Assembly (NCBI GenBank): GCA_017654935.2
Contig: CM065711.1
Coordinates: 32,555,701 to 32,619,700 of the forward strand
DNA from: Phymorhynchus buccinoides
Lineage: Eukaryota > Mollusca > Gastropoda > Neogastropoda > Raphitomidae
Direction of reading: 5' to 3'
Length of the DNA stretch: 64,000 nucleotides
The position numbers and the translations under genes are program-made. Every line of letters starts with the position of its first letter. Position 1 is the first letter of the stretch. Below the pieces are notes generated by a model. That model was not told the origin of the DNA. It saw nothing but the letters and a program-made list of their open reading frames with translations, and ran no database searches. Positions 31,640 to 45,344 of the stretch are shown one piece after another.

Positions 31640-34281
31640 TAAGTGGCCCTCTTCGACTCCTATTCTCTGAACCGCAGTACTCTTATTGTGCTAGGTGATT
31701 TAAATTTTCACTTCGATAACCAACAGTCCTCTCACACAAAGCGTCTCTGCCTCTCACTTGCAAACCACTCCCTTTCTCAGCTTGTAACCGAGCCTACACA
31801 AAACAAGGGCCACATCATAGACTGGCTAATTGCGCGGGATTCCGACCAACTTGTTTCGTCAGTCTCAGTGTCTAAGATCCTTTCCTCTGACCATTTTGCC
31901 GTCCTCGCCTGTCTTAATCTTTCCAAAACTCCCAGAAATAAACGTACGGTCACACGCCGTAATCTCAAGTCTATAGATATCGATACTTTTAGTTCAGAGG
32001 CAACAGAACTCCTTTCTAACGTGAGTATTTCCGACGACCCTGCCTCGACTTTTAATTCTACTATGAGTAACTTGCTTGATAAACACGCTCCCCCATCCAC
32101 TCGTGTTGTGCCCGATCGCCCCTGCGCTCCCTGGTACACGCCTGAACTTAGAGTAAATAAACGCACTAGTCGTAAGGCTGAGCGTCAGTGGCGGGCCTCA
32201 AAACTAGAAATACATCGTCAGATATATCAGTTTCTCCGTAACATCTTCACTCTTCTTCTGGCCAAGGCAAAAACAAGCTATTTTTCATCTAAAATTCTTG
32301 AAGCCAACACAACAAAAGTCCTGTTCTCCACCATGTCTGATCTCCTAGGCAACAAGAAATCAAGTCCTCTGCCATCAAATATCAGTCCTGACAAACTGCC
32401 ATAAACCTTTTCCTCCTTCTTCTCCACCAAGATTATCGATCTACGATCAAAAATCGACTCCATGCCTTTTCAACCAACTATTCCAGACCCATCATTCACT
32501 GGTGTCCCCCTTCTCTCTTTCAAGCCGGTGTCTGAGACCGAAGTTCTTTCTACTTTGAAAGAAATGCATTTTAAATCCTGTGATCTTGACCCCATCCCAG
32601 CCTCTCTTTTCTCACAAATCTATCAACACCTTCTGCCATCAATCACCAACATCATCAATTCTTCTTTAGTTTCAGGTGTGTTTCCTTCTGCTTTCAAAAC
32701 CGCTCTTGTAAGGCCCCTTCTCAAGAAGAACAATCTGGATCCTAATAATCTGAAAAACTACAGACCTGTATCTAACCTCCCTTTTCTCTCCAAACTCCTT
32801 GAGAAGACTGTCCTGAAACACCTTAACGATCATCTATCCTCAAACAATCTTCATCATCCTTATCAGTCTGCCTATAGAACCAACCACAGTACTGAAACAG
32901 CCCTTGTTCAAATCGTCAATGACCTCTTACTTGCTTCTGATGCTGGTCAAATCTCTCTTTTGACACTTCTTGATCTCTCTGCTGCCTTTGATACCATAGA
33001 CCACTCCATTCTTCTGTCTCGACTTGAACATACTTTTGGAATTAAGGGCCCTGCTCTTTCTTGGTTTTCCTCTTACCTTTCTGATCGTTTTCAATCAGTT
33101 CTGGTCAATGGTCGTCAGTCTGAACAGGTTAGGCTTTCTTGTGGAGTCCCCCAGGGGTCTGTGCTTGGTCCTGTCTTGTTTACTTTGTATACGTCACCTC
33201 TTGCCAATGTCATCGATCAGCACAACATGAAACATCACTTCTATGCAGATGACTCACAACTCCAAAACAGTACAACCCCTGAAGATCTAGATTCCATTCT
33301 TACAGAAAGTAACAACTGCTATATTGATATTCAAAATTGGATGGTTCAAAATAAACTTCAATTAAATGGTGAAAAAACCGAAGCAATGCTTGTAGGGACA
33401 AAAAACAAACTAGCCTCTGTTTCCATAGAGTCAATCCAACTGGGTAACAATATCATTCCCCTCTCAGACTCAGTCAAAAACTTAGGTGTCACTTTGGACA
33501 ATACTCTTTCCATGCAGAGTTTCCTGACTCAGACCTGTCAGTCCTGCTACTATCAAATTCGTCGCATTGGCTATATTCGTAAATACCTCTCAGATGAAGC
33601 CACAGCAATGCTTGTTACTTCCCTCATCCTATCTCGTATTGACTACTGTAATGCTCTCCTTTCTGGCCTATCAGTCTCTTCTCTATCTTGTCTCCAGCGT
33701 ATTCAAAACACAGCTGCTCGTCTTGTCCTTAGGAAGAAAAAGTTCGATCATGTTAGCCCTCTTCTGCGTTCTTTGCACTGGCTTCCTGTCGCAGACAGAA
33801 TTGAGTATAAATTAAACACACTTTGCTATAAATCTATTCATAAAGCTGCTCCATCTTACCTCTGTGACAATATTTCCATCTATACGCCAGCTCGCACTTT
33901 ACGTTCAGTTTCTGACCCTCTTTCTCTCCAGATCCCTAGGTATAAGCTTTCAACTGTTGGTCGGCGCTCTTTTGCTGTCTCAGGACCGACCTCCTGGAAC
34001 AAACTTCCTCTCTCCCTCCGTCAGCGACCGACTCTCTCTGCTTTCAAAGCTAACCTCAAAACCCACCTGTTCCCCCGTCATTAAAGCTCCTCTCTCTTTA
34101 TCTTCTCTCTCTTGCCATTAGGTCTGTTTCTGCTATATTCCATTTATGTTATCTGTGTGTGTTCGCTTTGTATTGCGTTTGTGTTTGAATGCGCTTTGAA
34201 TGCTAACGTGTGTGTGCGCTTTGATTTGATTTCTATCAAGATTCAGCGCCGTATAAATACTGTATGTTGTTGTTGTTGTTG
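31640..34281 (+). mobile_element. L2/CR1-type LINE, 5'-truncated
   Basis: 5'-truncated in the endonuclease domain, continuing through RT and a C-terminal domain to a 3' end reading CAGCGCCGTATAAATACTG followed by (TTG)n at 34264-34281, the microsatellite-like tail typical of L2/CR1 LINEs. A second copy at 47425-48720 has the same 3' end. No obvious target-site duplication. Confidence 0.88.
31643..34084 (+). pseudogene. LINE ORF2 (endonuclease-RT), one in-frame stop
   Basis: One continuous frame is interrupted by a single TAA at 32402-32404. Before it: the second half of an APE-type endonuclease (IVLGDLNFHFD; HIIDWLIAR; SSDHFAVL) and a linker. After it: reverse transcriptase with NYRPVSNLPFLSKLLEK, LLDLSAAFDTIDHS (catalytic Asp), GVPQGSVLGPVLFTLY and HFYADDSQL. 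It then reads ARLVLRKKKFDHVSPLLRSL and SWNKLPLSLRQRP to the stop at 34082-34084. The residues around the stop (SPDKLP-stop-TFSSFFSTKI) match the uninterrupted FF-x-x-KI linker of the family, so the lesion is a point mutation. The N-terminal endonuclease half is missing, so the copy could not retrotranspose on its own even without the stop. Confidence 0.9.
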
Positions 34282-34450
34282 CCTTTAATTTAAACACAGT
34301 GTATTCTTTTTATTATGTATCCTACACAACACTGTCTATGTTTGGTGGTCGTTCTGTTTTATTGTGGTCAAACCGAGAAACATGTGCATGCACATTGTCT
34401 CCAGTTACATATTGGACTGATCTGTGCTGTGTGTCGGCATTCATGTATGT
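34282..34450 (-). mobile_element. Inverted single-unit copy of the array-bearing element
   Basis: Reverse complement of the flank at 7430-7575 plus one ~77-bp array unit (ATTGTCTCCAGTTACATATT, GGACTGATCTGTGCTGTGTG). It starts directly after the (TTG)n tail of the LINE. Confidence 0.7.
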
Positions 34451-34565
34451 CTGCTGTTGGTTAATGTTTGGGTTAGGGAGACGGTTAACAATTGCGTTGG
34501 GGTTACGAAAAACAATGAGATGTAAAACAAAAAAAGAGGTCATATACATACGGCTATGCATAGAC

Positions 34566-36640
34566 TAGGGGACACATAGAGATGGCTACACATAACAGGG
34601 GGACACATAGAGATGGCTACACATAACAGAGGGACACATATGACATACACATAACAGGATGATACATAGAGATGGCTACACATAACAGGGGGACACATAG
34701 AGATGGCTACACATAACAGGGGGACACATAGAGATGGCTACGCATAACAGGGGGACACATAGAGATAGCTACACATAACAGGGGGACACATAGAGATGGC
34801 TACACATAACAGGGGGACACATAGAGATGGCTACACATAACAGGGGGACACATAGAGACGGCTACACATAACAGGGGGACACATAGAGATGGCTACACAT
34901 AACAGGGGGACACATAGAGATGGCTACACATAACAGGGGGACACATAGAGATGGCTACATATAACAGGGGGACACATAGAGATGGCTACACATAACAGGG
35001 GGACACATAGAGATGGCTACACATAACAGGGGGACACATAGAGATGGCTACACATAACAGGGGGACACATAGAGAGATGGCTACACATAACAGGGGGACA
35101 CATAGAGATGGCTACATAACAGGGGGACACATAGAGAGGCTACACATAACAGGGGGACACATAGAGATGGCTACACATAACAGGGGGACACACACACATA
35201 ACAGACACATAGAGATGGCTACACATAACAGGGGGACACATAGAGATGGCTACACATAACAGGGGGACACATAGAGATGGCTACACATAACAGGGGGACA
35301 CATAGAGATACACATAACAGGCTACACATAACAGGGGGACACATAGAGATGGCTACACATAACAGGGGGACACATAGAGATGGCTACACATAACAAGGGG
35401 ACACATAGAGACGGCTACACATAACAGGGGGACACATAGAGACGGCTACACATAACAGGGGGACACATAGAGATGGCTACACATAACAGGGCTACACATA
35501 ACAGGGGGACACATAGAGACGGCTACAGGGGGACATAACAGGGGGACACATAGAGATGGCTACACATAACAGGGGGACACATAGAGATGGCTACACATAA
35601 CAGGGGGACACATAGAGACTACACATAACAGGGGGACACATAGAGATGGCTACACATAACAGGGGGACACATAGAGATGGCTACACATAACAGGGGGACA
35701 CATAGAGATGGCTACACATAACAGGGGGACTACACATAACAGGGGGACACATAGAGACGGCTACACATAACAGGGGGACACATAGAGATGGCTACACATA
35801 ACAGGGGGACACATAGAGATGGCTACACATAACAGGGGGACACATAGAGATGGCTACACATAACAGGGGGACACATAGAGATGGCTACACATAACAGGGG
35901 GACACATAGAGATGGCTACACATAACAGGGGGACACATAGAGATGGCTACACATAACAGGGGGACACATAGAGATGGCTACACATAACAGGGGGACACAT
36001 AGAGATGGCTACACTAACATATACATAGAGATGGCTACACATAACAGGGGACACATAGAGATGGCTACACATAACAGGGGGACACATAGAGATGGCTACA
36101 CATAACAGGGGGACACATAGAGATGGCTACACATAACAGGGGGACACATAGAGATGGCTACACATAACAGGGGGACACATAGAGATGGCTACACATATAA
36201 CAGGGGGACACATAGAGATGGCTACGCATAACAGGGGGACACATAGAGATGGCTACACATAACAGGGGGACACATAGAGATGGCTACACATAACAGGGGG
36301 ACACATAGAGATGGCTACACATAACAGGGGGACACATAGAGATGGCTACACATAACAGGGGGACACATAGAGATGGCTACACATAACAGGGGGACACATA
36401 GAGATGGCTACACATAACAGGGGGACACATAGAGATGGCTACACATAACAGGGGGACACATAACAGGGGGACACATAGAGATGGCTACACATAACAGGGG
36501 GACACATAGAGATGGCTACACATAACAGGGGGACCCATAGAGACGGCTACATATAACAGGGAGACACATAGAGATGGCTACACATAACAGGGGGACACTT
36601 AGAGACGGGTGCACATAGAGATAGGGTAACATGGCTACAT
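34566..36640. repeat. 31-bp satellite, about 67 units
   Basis: The unit is ACATAACAGGGGGACACATA plus GAGATGGCTAC, 31 bp, homogenised over 2 kb with only scattered substitutions (GACGGC, ATATAACAG) and some partial units (35115, 35190, 35310, 35490-35530, 35620, 35727, 36015, 36460). The prime period breaks reading frames every unit. The first and last ~100 bp are most diverged. Confidence 0.96.
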
Positions 36641-36838
36641 AGCTGAACCTGTGTGCTCCCTGTCAGCTCAGTGTTGGATAGGAAACTACGACATCGAGCT
36701 CAACAGGGGCTCCAGGTAGGTCTACCTTTACCTTGCTCTTTCTCTCAGCAAAATTGTTTTCGTACATCAAGGACATAATGTAGAAAGCACTGGCGCAGTG
36801 CATACCTCCACCAAAAGGCACAGACCATTGCAACACCG

Positions 36839-37148
<310 letters not shown>

Positions 37149-37384
37149 GTCACAATCTGGCATTTAGATCTATCTCCAAGAACATAAAGCAAGTACACTA
37201 ACCAATTTCGTTGTGTCCTGTGTCCTTTTTATATATGTTTAACAGAATGTGCAAATCGAAGTATTTCTTCTTTTTTTTTACAGAGCTTACGTGAATGTAC
37301 ACAATCTGGCATTTCGATCTATCTGCAGAAACACGAACCGCGTGAGCCTTAAAGGTTTCGCCTCTTGTTATTACTAACACTACC

Positions 37385-39786
37385 GTTCTTGAATTTGCAG
37401 AGACCCATCGCCTCACCATCGCCAACACCCTCCACCCTCACAAAAAGTCTAGAACAACTACGTGGCATTCACCAAACGGCCTAGTGCACAGCCAGATTGA
37501 CTTCATTTTGATGCCCCAACGCTTCAAGTCTAGCATCAACAAGGCAAAAACAAGGTCGTTTCCGGGAGCTAACATTGGCAGTGACCATGACCTCGTCCTC
37601 ACTAACCTGAAGTTGAAGCTGAAGGTGAAACGGTTCAAGAAAAGCCCTCGCATCCGTTTTGATCTTGAAAAGTTGAAAGACCCAAAAATTGCAGAAGTCT
37701 TCCAGGCCCATATTGGCGGGACATTTGCCACTTTGAATGTTATAGATGATGACGTAGATACCCCCGCAGAGAACATTACAGAGGTGCTCCTTACAACAGC
37801 TGATGAAGTGCTGGGAAGACCCCAAAAGAAAAACCAACCCTGGGTCACAAATAAAATCCTTGACCTGTGTGATCAAAGAAGGAGCCTTAAAATCGAGAAA
37901 AAGACCACCCCAGAGGCGGCCCATACTTACAGCCAAACAAACAAGATGATCAGGGAGAAGATGATCGACGCCAAAGATAACTGGATAGAAGAGCAATGCC
38001 AAAACGTTGACGAGGGAACAAAGGCAGGGAACTGCAAACGGGCTTATGAGATCCTCAAAACCCTTACCAAGACACAACAGCCAAAGGCTTCGGTAATCGA
38101 AGACAGCCGCGGGAACCTTCTTACGGTAAGCTTTGCTGTACTTGCCCGATATCGCGATGGACTGAATACTGCAAAGGGCTGTACAACTACGACCTACAAC
38201 CAGACATCAACATCCTGAAGAAAGAGCAAGCTAATTCGAGAAAGGCAGAAAATCTACCTGTTCTGCAAGAAGAAGTAGAAGCAGCTGTGCACAGTCTGAA
38301 AGCTGGAAAAGCACCAGGCGTTGACAATATTCCTGCTGAACTCCTTAAACATGGTGGATAAGAAGTGACGAAGGCCCTTACAAAACTGTGTCAGAAAATC
38401 TGGGACTCGAAGGAATGGCCAAAGGAATGGACACGATCACTGAGAATGCCACTCCCCAAGAAAGGAAATCTTAAACAGTGCCAGAATTACAGGACGATCA
38501 GTCTGATCAGCCATCCCAGCAAAGTAATGCTACGTGTTATCCTCAGTCGCCTCAAGACCATTGCTGAGGAGCTATTGTCTGAAGAACAAGCTGGTTTCAG
38601 ATCTGGAAGGAGCACAGTTGAGCAGATCTTCAACTGCCGTGTAATTATAGAAAAACATTTACAGCATCAAAATGAACTCTACCATAATTTCATTGACTTT
38701 CGCAAGGCTTTTGACAGAGTTTGGCATGCTGGTTTGTGGCAAGTCACGAGAGGCTTCAACATCGAGGAAAGCTTTTTTCAAACCATCGAGGCACTCTACA
38801 ATAACTCAAGTAGTGCAGATCTCCTCAATAATCAACTCGGAGAATGTTTCCAAGCAACAGTAGGTGTCCGTCAAGGATGTTTACTTTCTCCAGTACTATT
38901 CAACATCTTCCTGGAGAAGATCATGCAAGACACCCTTCATGACCACCATACTTCCATCTCCATTGGTGGCAGACGCTTGTGCAACCTGCGTTTTGCTGAC
39001 GACATAGACCTTTTGGGCAGCAGCAAGAACGAACTCCAGGAGCTCACTGACAATCTTGTGAACAGCGCTGGGTCATACGGAATGGAAGTCAGCCATGAGA
39101 AATGCAAAGTCATGGTGAACAGTGTAATTGACAACACCGCTGATATCACTATGAACGGTCAAAAGCTGGAAGAGGTGAAGAACTTCAAGTACTTGGGAGC
39201 ACTTCTGTCCAAAGATGGCAGTTGCACCGCAGAGATCCATCAGCGGATTACACAAGCTACAGCAGCTATGGCTAGACTGAGCAGAATTTGGAAAAGCAAC
39301 ATCAGCTTCACTACAAAGTACAGACTCTACCAGTCACTCATAATCACCATCTTTCTCTACGGGTGTGAAAAATGGACTCGGCTGGCTGACTCCGAGAGAA
39401 AAATTCAAGCTTTTGAAACTACATGCCTGATAAAACTGCTGGGCATTACATACATAGAACGCAAGACAAATGAATATGTCCGCAACAAGATCGCAGAGCT
39501 GGTTGGGCCACAAGAACACCTTTTGACGACAGTTAAACATCGCAAGCTCATCTGGTTTGGCCACGTCAACCGTCACGAATCCTTGTCGAAGACCGTTCTC
39601 CAGGGAACCGTGGAAGGGGGCTGCCGTCGCGGCCGACAAAAGAAGAACTGGGTCGACAATATCAAAGAATGGACCAACATGAACATGAATGACCTGATCC
39701 CGGCCGCCCACCAGAGGCAGAACTGGAGAATGTTGTCTGCTGCTGCCCATCAATCCCCCCAACGACCACAGCGGTCAAGGGACTGA
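37385..39786 (+). pseudogene. RTE-type LINE ORF2, frameshift plus stop
   Basis: Starts inside the endonuclease (EFAETHRLTIANTLHPHKK; TTTWHSPNG; SQIDFILM; IGSDHDLVLTNLK). The frame is lost at about 38140-38155 and resumes as WTEYCKGLYNYDLQPDIN, then AGKAPGVDNIPAELLKHGG, a TAA at 38359-38361, and EVTKALTKLCQKIW. The RT follows with NYRTISLISHPSKVMLRV, NFIDFRKAFDRVWH (catalytic Asp), GVRQGCLLSPVLFN and LRFADDIDLL. It ends with LYGCEKWT, IWFGHVNRHES, GRQKKNWVDNIKEWTN and TGA at 39784-39786. These C-terminal motifs fit the RTE/BovB group. The last 110 bp lie inside the duplicated 5.85-kb unit. One frameshift and one stop make it inactive; the 5' end is truncated. Confidence 0.9.
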
Positions 39787-40295
39787 AGGAAGGAAGGACC
39801 GTTCTTGAACTATGTGGTCAACTGTGTGGTCATATAACATCTATCCCAAGTCTTGATCTTTTGTGCAATGCAAAAAATATCATGGTCAGTGCAACAAAAA
39901 CGTGTTTTGTACTGGGGTGAAATTTGACCGGGGATCAAAATGTTTTACCCAGTTGCTATTATTTCTTTTGTGTTGCATGTTCAGTCCACGTGAAATTCGT
40001 TTTGTTCAATTCACGTGCAATTCGTTTTGTTCAATTCACGTGCAATTTCTTTAAGCAGAAATGAAGTGAACTTTTCTCTGTCACTCTTCTCTTGTTCGTT
40101 GTCGTGGAAAGGTGGGGAAACCCTTTTATTACACATAAACAAATGAACAAGTAGTAGATCTCATGGTCATTTGTAATAAAAGGGTGTGACTTAATACGGT
40201 ATTGGTCAGTTTCAACCAGTGGGAGAGCACGCTTTGATGTGGAGTAACAGGGAGGACAGATTGCAGGCTTGCATGCAAACAAATATGCAAATCCT

Positions 40296-40741
40296 TTAAC
40301 CTTTACTGGATCATGCTTTTGACTACACATACACGATGGCGGGGGTCTTCCACGACCCCCTACTCAGTAAAGAGCTAATTCCTAGGTGTTTATCTCTGTC
40401 CAGATGGCGGGGGTCTCCCATGACCCCTACCTGTCAATGAGTCACCATGTGTTTATCCCTGTCCGGATGGCGGGGGTCTCCCACGACCCCTACTCAATGC
40501 ACTGCAGTACTCTTTAAAGTAGGGGTCGTTGGAGACCCCCGTCAACCGGACAGGTATATCAAAATTACGCGTCATATTACGTCATTTATATTTTATGCAC
40601 ATTAATGAAATTTAACACACTTAACGCCATTTACGGTTTTGACAAAGTCTTTCATGAAGATTGCTTAAATAGTTTTAGAGATATAACATGTTCTGTGTGT
40701 CAAGGGATCGTGGGCGACCCCAGAAGTCCGGTAAAGGTTAA
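40296..40741. mobile_element. PiggyBac-like MITE (446 bp), copy 1
   Basis: The element is bounded by TTAA and has inverted ends TTAACCTTTACTGG and CCGGTAAAGGTTAA. TTAA followed by CCTT fits the CCYT ends and TTAA target of piggyBac transposons. The interior carries palindromes of GGGGGTCTCCCACGACCCC and GGGGTCGTTGGAGACCCCC around TGCACTGCAGT. No transposase. Similar copies at 58738 and, diverged, at 23384. Confidence 0.8.
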
Positions 40742-41140
40742 ATCCTTTTCTTCTGCCTCTCTGGGACTTTCTTTACAGTCAGTAATAATAATGTGTTGAT
40801 CAGAGGCTGTATGAAACGGCAAGCGAAATGTTCAGTTGAGAAGCACTAGCATACTGTTTCAATTACCTTTATCAGGATGGAGATATTCAGATGTCATCAG
40901 TGAACAAAACTTCGTGTCAAAAACAAACCCAAAGCGTAGCTTAGAAAAGTGAAATTGGGGTCTTGGCCATTTATCATATCAGTTTAGGCGCTGTAGGATT
41001 TTGATGCCTTTTGCCGTCTAGATTTTGCTTCATATGTAGTATACATTTAAAAAAAAAAAAATTGCCCGTGAATTTCGTTGGCTACTGTTTATTGTTTTAA
41101 AAAAATCTATTTCTCCAAATTTGTGGAGTACATAATAGTA

Positions 41141-41350
41141 TTACATTTTTTGGTCAATAAGATTTTTGAACATATTTAGTGATGATGCATTTACAGGTTC
41201 ATTACAAAGATTGTTCCATGCAGTTATTACTCTGTTAGTGAAAAGGTTTTGAGCTGAACGACTGTTATTTAGGTTTTTTGTTAGTTTGACATTATGCCCT
41301 CGTTTTCTTTCCTCATCAGTTAGAGTTAGTAAAGGTTTAGTTGTGTTAGG
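41141..41350 (-). pseudogene. LINE C-terminal fragment, copy 1
   Basis: Minus translation RGHNVKLTKNLNNSRSAQN, LFTNRVITAWNNLCNEPV, NASSLNMFKNLIDQKM-stop. This is the end-of-ORF2 pattern (RGH-x-KL ... F-x-x-RV-x-x-WN-x-L ... S-x-N-x-FKN-x-LD) of CR1/Jockey-type LINEs. Only the last ~65 residues remain. It is repeated in the second copy at 59589-59800. Confidence 0.72.
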
Positions 41351-41479
41351 ATAATAAAACTGATGATGATGTGGGAGAGGATGGAAAAGCAACAAAGTAC
41401 CCGTTTCTCCCATATGTGTTCCCAAATAAAGTTTATGTCTCATAGGGACTGCATCTAATGCACCAGAATCACGGGGCTA

Positions 41480-42215
41480 ACTCTGTGACCAGAATCAGGC
41501 TTCGTAGCATCAGTTAGGCTTCAGTTAGGCTTCGTAGCATCAGTTAGGCTTCAGTTAGGCTTCGTAGCATCAGTTAGGCTTCAGTTAGGTTTCGTAGCAT
41601 CAGTTAGGCTTCAGTTAGGCTTCGTAGCATCAGCTAGGCTTTAGTTAGGCTTCTTAGCATCAGTTAGGCTTCAGTTAGGCTTCGTAGCATCAGTTAGGCT
41701 TCAATTAGGCTTCGTAGCATCAGTTAGGCTTCAGTTAGGTTTCGTAGCATCAGTTAGGCTTCAGTTAGGCTTCGTAGCATCAGTTAGGCTTCAGTTAGGC
41801 TTCAGTTAGGCTTCAGTTAGGCTTCGTAGCATCAAAGATAGGCTTCAGTTAGGCTTCGCAGTATCAAAGGTAGGCTTCAGTTAGGCTTTGCATCAAAGGC
41901 AGGCTTCAGTTAGGCTTCGTAGCATCAACGGTAGCTCCAGGTTGTCTTCGTAGCATCAACGATAGGCTTCAGTTAGGCTTGGTAGCATCAAAGGTAGGCT
42001 TCAGTTAGGCTTGGTAGCATCAAAGGTAGGCTTCAGTTAGGCTTGGTAGCATCAAAGGTAGGCTTCAGTTAGGCTTGGTAGCATCAAAGGTAGGCTTCAG
42101 TTAGGCTTCATAGCATCAAAGGAAGGATTCAGTTAGGCGTCGTAGCATCAGTTAGGCTTCAGTTAGGCTTTGTAGCATCAAATGTAGGCTTCAGTTAGGC
42201 TTCGTAACATCAAAG
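41480..42215. repeat. 30-bp minisatellite, copy 1
   Basis: Unit AGGCTTCAGTTAGGCTTCGT plus AGCATCAGTT (30 bp), itself built from an 11-bp AGGCTTCAGTT subunit. The right half carries an AGCATCAAAGGT variant. About 24 units. Confidence 0.93.
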
Positions 42216-42629
42216 GAAGTCAAATCAGCCACTGTGGGTAGTCTCAGGATCTCTGGCAGACGTAGATGTTTGTCTGAAGCCCCTCTCCAAAATGTTACAT
42301 GTCAATGCGATTTTGTGTTCTACAATCATAATTCCCTACATTAACTATGCCTTACTGATGTTCGTGAATTGCCACCTTGATGTTGGATTTTAGGATTGCA
42401 CATGATCATGTAGCCAAAGACGCATTCATTCCACAACACATAATGCTCTTTCCCCGTGAATCTACTCGCAACGCCATAAGGATGATTGTTTGATTTTTTA
42501 AGGCTTTCTTTACTTGAAATTGTAACCTGCATAAGAAGAAACGTGCTATTAACTCGTTTTTCGTTTGGAAGTGGGTATAATGTTCATCTAAAGGACGTTT
42601 CAACCATAGTTGAAAAAACAAATGAACCA

Positions 42630-42970
42630 GCCGTCATGGCGTAGTAGCGGATTACTAGTTGGGAGGTCACGGGTTCAAATCCCATCAGAGACGAGGTTTG
42701 TTTCGGTCCTGAACCGACTCCTACCCATAGTGAGTGGCTATGGGCTCAATGGAAAGACTGAAACCACGCAATCGAGCTTCATCCACTTAACATATGCGAT
42801 TCTGAGAGTGTTGCTCTTATTGCATGACCACCACTTCAGGTGTCTGTAATTCGCGGGACTGGTTAACGCCGGGATATCATTATGTAAGGAAGCAAAGAAT
42901 ACAGCCCTGTCACGTAGTCTCAGGCCGATGCGGAACTCCATATCATAAGCATCATCATTGTTATCTGCCT
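42630..42970 (+). mobile_element. tRNA-derived SINE, copy 1
   Basis: The head has ATGGCGTAGTAGCGGATTAC (A box; TGGCGTAGTGG in copy 2) and 31 bases later GGGTTCAAATCC (perfect B box GGTTCRANNCC). The body includes TTCGGTCCTGAACCGACTCC, a self-complementary stem, and the tail reads AAGCATCATCATTG. RNA polymerase III promoter boxes with no closed acceptor stem indicate a SINE, not a tRNA gene. The right edge is approximate. Confidence 0.75.
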
Positions 42971-43579
42971 CATTTCCATCAATCATCAAAAAGAAAAAGA
43001 AAACGTCTCAAATTCTATGGCTTGTATGCCTGCTCTCATGGTGACCTCAGTTTCGATTACCAATCCAACATGCTCTTGTATTCCTCCAGTGAAGCTGATT
43101 GCAAATATATATGGCTAAAGGGGTTTACAACCAATAGTTTTCATACAACAATTGTTTGTTTTATGCAAATGGCCCGGGTCTTCACAATAGCAGTCACCAG
43201 AATAGCACTTCAAAATGCCTCCCACTGTATCTGCCCAGTGATGCTGATCGTGAATATATATGGTTTAAGGTGGTCTACAGCCAACTGTTTTCAAGCTATG
43301 GCTATTTTGTTCGGGTTACAGTCTGTTTTGATAATTATAACGGTTTCAAGGTATACAAAGGTTAAGGTCAAGTGGCTATTAAACGTCTCCAACTGCATTC
43401 CTTAGGTCATGCTGATCAAGTATTTATATGGTTTTGTGGGTGTAAACCCAATGGTGTCTGAACTACAGCCACAGGTTTGAAAACTGAAAGTCCAATAATG
43501 TGAAATAATTATATGGCATCCAGAAGAAATGTCGGTTTTCAAGGTCAAATTTCAAGGTCCTTTTTATGGGACCATTCCT

Positions 43580-44265
43580 GCACTCTGTTACACCACCACA
43601 CAAAAGTTGAAGCCATTCTATCTACTGGTTCATGAAATACATCTCGGACATGAAATATATAATGCAAAGAAGGAAATTTTGGTTTTGTGAGTCTTCCTTG
43701 GTGAAAATTTGCACTGGAAGTTCAGACTTTCTATGGGACCATCTAGGTGCCATGACATACCCGAACAGAAAATGTGAAATCATTCTGAAATCATTCTGTC
43801 CAATGGTGCGTGAGTTACAGGGCAAACCTATTTTACAGAAATGTGAGTCTTCCTTGGTGGTGATTTGTACTGGAGGTTCAAATTTACTATGGGACCTTAT
43901 ATGCACCACGATACACACCATCACACACAATTTGAAGCGATTCTGTGCACCAGTTCATGAGGTACACTTTGAACAAGCATCTTACAGAAAAGTGAGACTC
44001 CCTTGGCGGAGATGTGCACTGGAGGTTCACATTTTATATGAGACCATACCATGACACACACCGAATCAAACTTTGAACCGATTCTGTCTTATGGTATGTG
44101 AGTTACAGGGCGAACATATTTTGCAGAAACGTGAGTCTTCCTTAGCGGAGGTTTGCACCGAATGTTCACATTTTGTATGGGACCATCCGTGTACCATGAC
44201 ACACCACCACACAAAATTTGAAGCGATTCTCTTTACCGGTTCATGAGTTACAGGGCGAATAGCAC
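43580..44265. repeat. ~140-156-bp diverged tandem repeat, copy 1
   Basis: GTGAGTCTTCCTTGG-type motifs at 43687, 43843, 43992 and 44131 mark four units. Each contains TTGCACTGGAGGTTCA, TATGGGACCAT, CACACCACCACACAAA and TCATGAGTTACAGGGC. Upstream, TTCAAGGTCAAATTTCAAGGTC resembles the repeat at 20030-20700. Confidence 0.8.
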
Positions 44266-44324
44266 TTCAAAATGTCTCTCACTGTATCTCAGTGATGCTG
44301 ATTGTGAATATTATGTTACCGTAA

Positions 44325-44480
44325 ATATGTGAAATCAGTAATTCATGAAATTCCTAAAATTTTCAGTAATTTCATGAAGCTACTGTGACCCCCAGTAATT
44401 ACATGAAATTACTAAAAATCCTAGTAATTTCACGTAATTACTGAAATTAGACACCAGTTATTTCATGAAATTATTAAACG
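44325..44480. repeat. Cluster of AGTAATTTCATGAAATTACT palindromes, copy 1
   Basis: At least five near-copies of a 10-bp half-site AGTAATTTCA in both orientations, forming back-to-back palindromes. No coding frame; also in copy 2 (62785-62945). Confidence 0.75.
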
Positions 44481-44483
44481 CCA

Positions 44484-45165
<682 letters not shown>

Positions 45166-45344
45166 GACGTTTGACAAATTAATAGCAGCAGCTGTCATTG
45201 ATAACACCCAATAGGGTAACAACTTTAAAACCGCTTCGAGGAAGAACATGGAAACGTACTACTTATTTTAGCAATTCAATGAACTATGACAACGTGAGTT
45301 GCAGAGAAGAGTTGAGAGAGACAAAGAGTGCGTTCTAGTCTTTA

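Noticed and set aside
34566..36640. CRISPR-like regular array
   Set aside because: There are no unique spacers between repeats, the unit is fully contiguous, and the context is animal DNA. It is a satellite.
38365..38367. GTG at 38365 as a start for the RTE RT frame
   Set aside because: The frame continues from upstream across a TAA at 38359; the GTG codon encodes Val in EVTKALTK and is not an initiator.
42630..42700. Functional tRNA gene
   Set aside because: A and B boxes are good but no acceptor stem closes and the sequence continues into a SINE body; the same holds for the minus-strand candidate at 18497-18575.
43580..44265. Open frame of 140 codons at 43632-44054 as a duplicated host gene
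   Set aside because: It follows the ~150-bp tandem units and is broken in the second copy by a 2-bp deletion.
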